From Pseudoalteromonas luteoviolacea (lineage in GTDB: Bacteria > Pseudomonadota > Gammaproteobacteria > Enterobacterales > Alteromonadaceae), in assembly GCF_000814765.1 (NCBI RefSeq), contig NZ_JWIC01000006.1, forward strand, positions 186,001-250,000: DNA of 64,000 bases, written 5' to 3'. Numbering within the stretch: position 1 is the first letter of the stretch; each line of letters starts with the position of its first letter. Positions 59,586 to 64,000 of the stretch are shown here, piece after piece. The notes below the pieces were generated by a model. The model was not told the DNA's origin and ran no database searches. It saw only the letters and a program-made list of their open reading frames with translations. A program made the position numbers and the translations under genes.

Positions 59586-60164
59586 ATGTTACATACAGGG
59601 GAGTTGGTTGCCTTAAAACAACGGCAACTAAAAGGACATAGTGAATTTTGGAAAGTTTGGCTTGAAAACAAAGATAAATTATTAAGTTGTTGTCATCGGT
59701 GGTTAAGAAATGACAGCGACAAGGTAGAAGATGTACTGGCACAAACCTGTGAAAAGGCATTTAGAGCATACAATCGTGCTGATTATACTATCGAGAATGA
59801 ATTCGCATGGTTATGTCGCATCGCTCACAATCTCTGCATGGACGAACATCGCGCTAAAGCAAAACACCAAGATATTGTTAATCATGTATCTGAATTACCG
59901 GACCATTTTTTCTTCGCAGATAATCAATCTACTTCACTAGAAAGCGATCATTGGAATTCTAGCTTGTATACACGGTTAGTAAATGAGATCTCTATTTTGC
60001 CAAGGGATTTACGTCTTGTGATGCAATATAAATTTATATATGAAATGGATTACCCTGAAATCGCCAGGCGCCTTCAATTATCACTAGAAAATGTTAGAAA
60101 ACGTGTGCAGCTCGCGAGAAGGCAGCTGACAAGTCTAAAAGAAGAATATAAGAGATATAGCTAA
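59586..60164 (+). CDS. ECF-type RNA polymerase sigma factor
   Basis: 192 aa from ATG 59586 (tandem ATG 59583; GGAG spacing favours the second). Region 2 is seen in DKVEDVLAQTCEKAFRAYNR and FAWLCRIAHNLCMDEHRAK, region 4 in LPRDLRLVMQYKFIYEMDYPEIARRLQLS followed by VRKRVQLARRQL. It should direct RNA polymerase to a special set of promoters. No anti-sigma gene follows: after the stop is a terminator and then the antiterminator operon. Control of that operon is an inference from adjacency. Confidence 0.9.
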   Translation: MLHTGELVALKQRQLKGHSEFWKVWLENKDKLLSCCHRWLRNDSDKVEDVLAQTCEKAFRAYNRADYTIENEFAWLCRIAHNLCMDEHRAKAKHQDIVNHVSELPDHFFFADNQSTSLESDHWNSSLYTRLVNEISILPRDLRLVMQYKFIYEMDYPEIARRLQLSLENVRKRVQLARRQLTSLKEEYKRYS

Positions 60165-60300
60165 CGGACTTTTGATAGTCTGGTGGCGTATAAATTTTTT
60201 AATTTAAATATTTAACCGAAAAGCTCAATAAATAAATTCACAAATATCTCAGTCTTACGTTTATACCTTGATAGGTTTTTGAACATAAGCCCAACCTGTA

Positions 60301-60331
60301 AAGTGGCCTTATTATGTAAGGTCACTTTTTT
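60301..60331 (+). terminator. Rho-independent terminator after the sigma factor gene
   Basis: An 11-bp stem (AAGTGGCCTTA with TAAGGTCACTT, one wobble, loop TTATG) plus six T. Confidence 0.88.
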
Positions 60332-60474
60332 CAAACTATTAAAAATTTAATTTTCACAAAAAATAACTATTTCCGTCTGCTTGGTACTAAACCAGCAATA
60401 GGAAATTGACAAGTTTTTATTGCTATAGCTAAAAACTAACTGCCGTTTAAGTTACTTCATACTGGGGGTGATGT

Positions 60475-60484
60475 GGCGGAGCGT
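60475..60484 (+). promoter_or_regulatory. Imperfect ops-like element
   Basis: GGCGGAGCGT differs from the E. coli ops core GGCGGTAGCGT by loss of one T. It lies 14 bases before the RfaH-like gene's ATG, in the expected leader position for RfaH loading, and can form a GC-GGA-GC mini-hairpin. Functional status is not shown. Confidence 0.4.
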
Positions 60485-60498
60485 ATCTGGGATTTGTG

Positions 60499-61014
60499 AT
60501 GACAACAATAAGAAACTGGTATGTAGTTTACACCAAACCGAATACGGAAAAAAAATTCGCGGAGCAGGTTTCACTTATAAAGAGTGGCTGTGAGGTTTTT
60601 TTACCATTAGTAGTCGAGAAAAAACAGTGGAGCGACCGAATTAAATCAATAGCGAAACCGTTATTTAAATCTTATGTATTTGTTTATGTCGATGATTTTG
60701 AATATCACCATGTAAAGCGATTGAGTGGCTTCGTTGACTTTATTAAATTTAACGGTAAGCCCAGCATGGTGAGTAATGCAGAAATTGTAAAAATTAAAAC
60801 GGTGATGTCGTCAGGTTACCAGTGCGAACCAGTACCCACTCGATTTGCCGTTGGGAGTGCTGTAGAAATCACTGTGGGTGCCCTTAAAGGCTACCAAGGA
60901 AAACTTGTTGAGCGCAAAAATGACGCCGTATTTGTTATCGAGATTGAAGGACTGGAGCAAAGCTTGATGATATCTGTGCCTTCAGATTTTTTGCTTTCTA
61001 AGGAGGTGTCATGA
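60499..61014 (+). CDS. RfaH/NusG-family transcription antiterminator
   Basis: 171 aa from ATG 60499 (GTG 60496 is adjacent). The NGN domain starts RNWYVVYTKPNTEKKFAEQ and continues with PLFKSYVFVYV and VDFIKFNGKPS, like RfaH (WYLLYCKRG, PLFPNYLFVEF, VSHFVRFG). The C-terminal KOW-like region is VGSAVEITVGALKGYQGKLVE. Such specialised paralogues travel with elongating RNA polymerase and prevent early termination of long operons. It overlaps the lysozyme-fold gene by 4 bases, so it is built into the operon it probably controls; the RfaH-like AnfA1 has this job for the Serratia antifeeding prophage. Confidence 0.9.
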   Translation: MTTIRNWYVVYTKPNTEKKFAEQVSLIKSGCEVFLPLVVEKKQWSDRIKSIAKPLFKSYVFVYVDDFEYHHVKRLSGFVDFIKFNGKPSMVSNAEIVKIKTVMSSGYQCEPVPTRFAVGSAVEITVGALKGYQGKLVERKNDAVFVIEIEGLEQSLMISVPSDFLLSKEVS

Positions 61015-61442
61015 CTCACTGTGTGTCTCGTCAAAGCCTTGAAGCATTGAAGGTACAATTGATTTGCCATGTAGGACTTACTGTTAAACCGGTGAGAAAC
61101 AGCAACGGAGCACTTGTTGTTGGCATCGGCAGGCAAATAGAGCAGGTAGGTATTAGCGAGCAAGAGGCAGAATATATGCTTGAAAACGATATTGCCTATT
61201 TAGCTCGAACTCTGTCAGTAGAGGTACCAATTTTTAATCGATTGAGTGAGTCTAGAAAACTGGTCCTGCTTAATATGGCGTTTAGCATTGGTATCGATGG
61301 CTTAAAAGGGTTAAAAAAGCTACTAGCGGCCTTGTGTGTTGAGGACTTTTCATTAGCTGCGCATGAAGTTTGGCACTGCGGCTGGGTAGATCCGTGTTGT
61401 GATAGAGCTATGGAGCTCGCCATTCAAATGAAACATGGGTGA
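61011..61442 (+). CDS. T4-lysozyme-fold (GH24) protein with replaced catalytic triad
   Basis: 143 aa that aligns along its length with phage T4 lysozyme: VGLTVKPVRNSNGALVVGIGR with the T4 active-site segment, SEQEAEYMLENDI, VLLNMAFSIGIDGLKGL (T4 ALINMVFQMGETGVAG) and WVDPCCDRAMEL (T4 WYNQTPNRAKRV). The catalytic Glu11, Asp20 and Thr26 correspond to V21, N30 and V36, so muramidase activity is not expected. Likely a structural or cell-wall-binding component of the injection system. Overlaps both neighbours. Confidence 0.8.
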   Translation: MTHCVSRQSLEALKVQLICHVGLTVKPVRNSNGALVVGIGRQIEQVGISEQEAEYMLENDIAYLARTLSVEVPIFNRLSESRKLVLLNMAFSIGIDGLKGLKKLLAALCVEDFSLAAHEVWHCGWVDPCCDRAMELAIQMKHG

Positions 61443-63384
61443 TAAAATGGTAATGCGTGACGACTCAGCAAAACAATTTAAAGCCGAAAAGCAGTTATCA
61501 TTGCGCTTTTTCCAGGTTGGTATCGCTTTAGCAAATGATGATGACAATATACAGGAACGATTAAGTCAACTTGACGACGCATTAAATACGCTGGTTAACA
61601 CCCCTAGATTTAAGTATGTTGAAGGGCGTTTTTCTCTCACATCACATGAAACTAGGTTGATTGCTCTTGTTTATATTCAAACTCTTGAGCCGGATATTTT
61701 GATGCCTTACATCGGTCTTAGCTGGTATGAGCAAGGGCCAATGTTAAGTCTCGATAAGTTGCTTTTTCTTTGCCAGCGGGGGTCTAAACGAGAGTTAATT
61801 TCGCAAGATGTATTGTGTGGCCAAGTATTCGATTGGCATTTATTACAATGCTCTGAAAAAAAGTTGCTGACTGAAAGTGCCAGTTTACATACAGAGCTCA
61901 GGCAGTTTTTGCATACCGGTCAAGTCACTTTGAGTAATGAACACCTTGTAAAGCTGGGCTCGTCTACGGTTCAGGATGAGGCTTTTACATCGTGTTTTAA
62001 TCCTAAAATTGACTTAAGCGATTCGCAGTTATTTGAACTTGATACACCTGACCCTCGGATGGCTCAGTGGTACACAGAGCAACTTGCTTTGTTATCAGGG
62101 GCGGATTTTGGTTATTTTTTAGATGAGCAAGCGCAAGATCTGACCTTGTCAGAAATCGTACTGTCGTTGGTTGGGTTAATATTAAATGCGAACTCCAAAT
62201 GCGTGTTTATATTTATTGAAAAACTTCATGCTACATATGCTTGTGCACTGCGAAAAATGCTGGAGTGTGGACAGGGTGCTCAAACCCGGTTGTATTTTTT
62301 TACTTTAAAGGCCCCAAACACGCATCGAGATACAAGCTTGTTTCATGTGATTGAGTGTCAACCGCCTTCACATAAGTCGTTAGTAAGCGCCTGGCTGAAA
62401 TTGTCTTTAGAGCCTGATGAAGCAAAAGCACGGTGTATCGCCACGAGGTACCCGGTACCAATTTATCGTATGTCAGGGTTAGCGCAAACCGCTAAAGTTA
62501 CCCCCCAGAATAACGCTGATTTTTGGCGTGAATTACAGCAGCAGTGTTTGGAAGAGCTAAATAAAGGACCTGAAGAACTAGCGAAACTTTCTGAACCAAG
62601 GTTCAAGTTGTCTGACATGGTGTTGTCTCCAGCAGTACACAGTCAACTCTATGAATTAGTCGGCCGAATTGATAGACAAGCCGAATTACAATCCTTACTT
62701 CAGCGCTTTACACCAGGTTGCAAGGCCATTTTTTGGGGCCGCCCTGGTACAGGTAAGTCAATGGCTGCTGAAGCTATTGCAGGTGAACTACAGCTTCCTT
62801 TATATGTCGTTAATTTAGCTAATATTGCCAGTAAATGGATTGGTGAAACTGAAAAGCACCTAGCGAAGCTATTCGACCAAGCTCAAAAACACAATGCAGT
62901 GTTGATGTTTGATGAGGCGGATGCTGTGTTTGCAAAACGTAGTGCTGTTGAATCCAGTCAGGACAAAAATGCCAACATGGGGGTCAGTTACCTCTTACAG
63001 AAAATGGAGCACTACAGTGGGTTATTACTGTTAAGCACCAACTTAAAATCAAACTTAGATGACGCGTTTTTGAGGCGTTTTCATAATGTGATTGAGTTTA
63101 CTATGCCTTCAGCTCAGCAGCGGGAAGAGATATGGCAGCGTATGTTGAGCGGTATTTCAAACGATGCGTTGACCAAATCTATTGGCAGTTTGGCGCACAG
63201 GTTTGAGCTAAGTGCAGCACAAATTATCAATATTACAGAGTCAGCGTTACTTCAACGTTTGATAGAACAGCATAGCTGTATTGACCCGGAATCATTAGCC
63301 AGAGCGCTCAAAAGAGAGCTTGCGAAACAGCATGAAGGGTTTATGGCACAGCATGAAATTAAAGCTTGGTTGCAAGGAAATTAA
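61435..63384 (+). CDS. AAA+ ATPase of contractile injection systems (Pvc15-like)
   Basis: 649 aa (ATG 61447 is an alternative with a better ribosome site). The N-terminal 400 residues are a family-specific region; the C-terminal AAA+ module has Walker A GRPGTGKS (435-442), Walker B VLMFDEAD (489-496), sensor-1 STN and an RR arginine-finger region. ATPases of this layout (Pvc15/Afp15) are core eCIS genes thought to help assembly or disassembly of the particle. The position between a lysozyme-fold gene and a DUF4255 gene supports the assignment. Cytoplasmic. Confidence 0.88.
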   Translation: MGDKMVMRDDSAKQFKAEKQLSLRFFQVGIALANDDDNIQERLSQLDDALNTLVNTPRFKYVEGRFSLTSHETRLIALVYIQTLEPDILMPYIGLSWYEQGPMLSLDKLLFLCQRGSKRELISQDVLCGQVFDWHLLQCSEKKLLTESASLHTELRQFLHTGQVTLSNEHLVKLGSSTVQDEAFTSCFNPKIDLSDSQLFELDTPDPRMAQWYTEQLALLSGADFGYFLDEQAQDLTLSEIVLSLVGLILNANSKCVFIFIEKLHATYACALRKMLECGQGAQTRLYFFTLKAPNTHRDTSLFHVIECQPPSHKSLVSAWLKLSLEPDEAKARCIATRYPVPIYRMSGLAQTAKVTPQNNADFWRELQQQCLEELNKGPEELAKLSEPRFKLSDMVLSPAVHSQLYELVGRIDRQAELQSLLQRFTPGCKAIFWGRPGTGKSMAAEAIAGELQLPLYVVNLANIASKWIGETEKHLAKLFDQAQKHNAVLMFDEADAVFAKRSAVESSQDKNANMGVSYLLQKMEHYSGLLLLSTNLKSNLDDAFLRRFHNVIEFTMPSAQQREEIWQRMLSGISNDALTKSIGSLAHRFELSAAQIINITESALLQRLIEQHSCIDPESLARALKRELAKQHEGFMAQHEIKAWLQGN

Positions 63385-63385
63385 G

Positions 63386-64000
63386 ATGGACCCAAAAATA
63401 GTTTATAACACTCAACAAGCACTGAAGACGTTTTTGACTGAGCGGATTCTGTCTATGAGCAAAGGCGGAGATACTGAGTTAGAAGGGGATATTGCATTGA
63501 GTTTTGTCGCGCCCGACAAGACTTTTTATGACAAACAGGTAAGTGATGAGCCGACAGTAAACTGCTATCTAATTGGTGTAGCAGAGGACACGACACGCAG
63601 ACAAAGTGAGCCACCGAGAAGCTATCTAAATACAGCTCAGACTCATAGAGTGCATTATAAAGAGCCTCGATTTGTATCATTAACTTATATGCTGACGGTC
63701 TGGAGTAAAGCGGAAATGGGAAGTGCTGAGTTAGAGCATATGGTGTTGAGTTACTTACTGTGTGGTTTAGGGGCTTATGACTTTTTGCCAGAAGACATTC
63801 TTACGATGTATGGCGTGGAAGATAAGCCTTATGGCATTCGAACGCAGTTGTTCGGTAATGAACATAGCGAAAAAGTAAGTGGGCATGTCTGGCAGGCATT
63901 AGGATCCACACCCAAGCCTACACTGTTGCTGTCTTTGTCAGTACCTGTGCCAGTATTCACGCCAGATATATTACCGATTGTTCAAGATATTGAAACGAAA
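63386..64000 (+). CDS. DUF4255 (Pvc16/Afp16-like) tail-terminator protein, cut by the window end
   Basis: Open from ATG 63386 (AAGGAA upstream) to the last base; 205 codons without a stop, so the C-terminus is missing. The N-terminal DUF4255 pattern is present: VNCYLIGVAEDTTRRQSEPP, then RFVSLTYMLTVWSKAEMGSAELEHMVLSYLL. In Afp16/Pvc16 this domain caps the tube and sheath. It starts 1 base after the AAA+ ATPase stop, so the two are coupled. The sheath, tube and baseplate genes are expected to the right of the window. Confidence 0.85.
   Translation, partial: MDPKIVYNTQQALKTFLTERILSMSKGGDTELEGDIALSFVAPDKTFYDKQVSDEPTVNCYLIGVAEDTTRRQSEPPRSYLNTAQTHRVHYKEPRFVSLTYMLTVWSKAEMGSAELEHMVLSYLLCGLGAYDFLPEDILTMYGVEDKPYGIRTQLFGNEHSEKVSGHVWQALGSTPKPTLLLSLSVPVPVFTPDILPIVQDIETK

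Larger units (their letters stand above)
60165..60498 (+). promoter_or_regulatory. Leader/promoter region before the injection-system operon
   Basis: Gene-free. It contains the sigma-gene terminator (60301-60331), a TTGACA box at 60406-60411 with no good sigma-70 -10 at normal spacing, a possible ECF-like pair (GGAAATT 60401-60407, 16 bases, TATAGC 60424-60429), and the ops-like element at 60475-60484. Confidence 0.45.

Noticed and set aside
60406..60434. Normal sigma-70 promoter for the antiterminator operon
   Set aside because: TTGACA is perfect but the base run 17 downstream (CTAAAA) is not a usable -10.
59586..64000. Type VI secretion or a complete prophage as the right-end locus
   Set aside because: No TssB/C, ClpV, integrase, capsid or terminase is visible, and DUF4255 plus the Pvc15-like ATPase point to eCIS instead; the true extent is unknown.
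1..64000. tRNA, rRNA, CRISPR array, insertion sequence or attachment site
   Set aside because: No cloverleaf, spaced direct-repeat array, transposase or integrase was recognised on reading both strands.

Overview
The window is a stretch of a marine gammaproteobacterial chromosome, most likely Pseudoalteromonas or a close Alteromonadales relative. The evidence is the gene neighbourhoods (tmk-holB-pilZ-tatD, yfbV beside ackA-pta, and gltA divergent from sdhCDAB-sucABCD), the many c-di-GMP and sensor-kinase proteins with large periplasmic sensors, a TonB receptor and a secreted M4-type protease, and the moderate-to-low GC. I saw no rRNA, tRNA, CRISPR array or insertion sequence.

Layout. 0.2-7.3 kb: an EAL phosphodiesterase, then tmk-holB-pilZ-tatD running into a PhoD-like phosphatase. 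7.3-11.1 kb: a large sensor kinase with two-component propeller repeats. 11.1-15.5 kb: a secreted unknown, metG, and a divergent Mrp/ApbC Fe-S carrier. 15.6-23.5 kb: a second EAL protein, a hybrid kinase, a zincin-like protein overlapping a DTW-domain tRNA modification gene, an orphan Hpt protein and the aminotransferase alaA. 23.5-30.7 kb: a tightly coupled five-gene operon (ACT, an EIIA-Glc-like protein with His75 replaced by Cys, YffB-like, dapE, M15 peptidase), then ackA-pta and yfbV. 30.7-41.6 kb: a PKD protein with a GlyGly-CTERM-like tail divergent from an M4-type protease with a PKD domain, rlmA, a CbiM-like membrane protein, xthA, a small Cys-repeat exported protein, a TonB receptor and acylphosphatase. 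41.7-53.3 kb: the complete TCA block, with gltA on the minus strand and sdhCDAB, sucAB and sucCD on the plus strand. Hairpins or terminators separate its parts. 53.3-59.3 kb: accessory genes (membrane protein of unknown function, TPR-GGDEF protein, duplicated-domain protein resembling DUF3083, condensation/acyltransferase-fold protein).

The most notable part is the right end, from 59.5 kb to the edge. It holds an ECF-type sigma factor and its terminator, then a compact same-strand operon: an RfaH/NusG-paralogue antiterminator, a T4-lysozyme-fold protein whose catalytic triad is completely replaced, a Pvc15-like AAA+ ATPase, and the start of a DUF4255 (Pvc16/Afp16-like) protein cut off by the window end. 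This is the expected signature of the front of an extracellular contractile injection system (eCIS: PVC, Afp or MAC type). An imperfect ops-like element lies just before the antiterminator gene. The structural genes (sheath, tube, baseplate) should lie beyond 64,000 and cannot be seen, so the eCIS assignment is an inference from these four genes.

Working together: the core genes supply DNA replication, translation, acetate and TCA metabolism. The EAL/GGDEF proteins, the two sensor kinases and the Hpt protein form a signalling layer. The right-end locus looks like a dedicated, antiterminator-controlled nanomachine operon.
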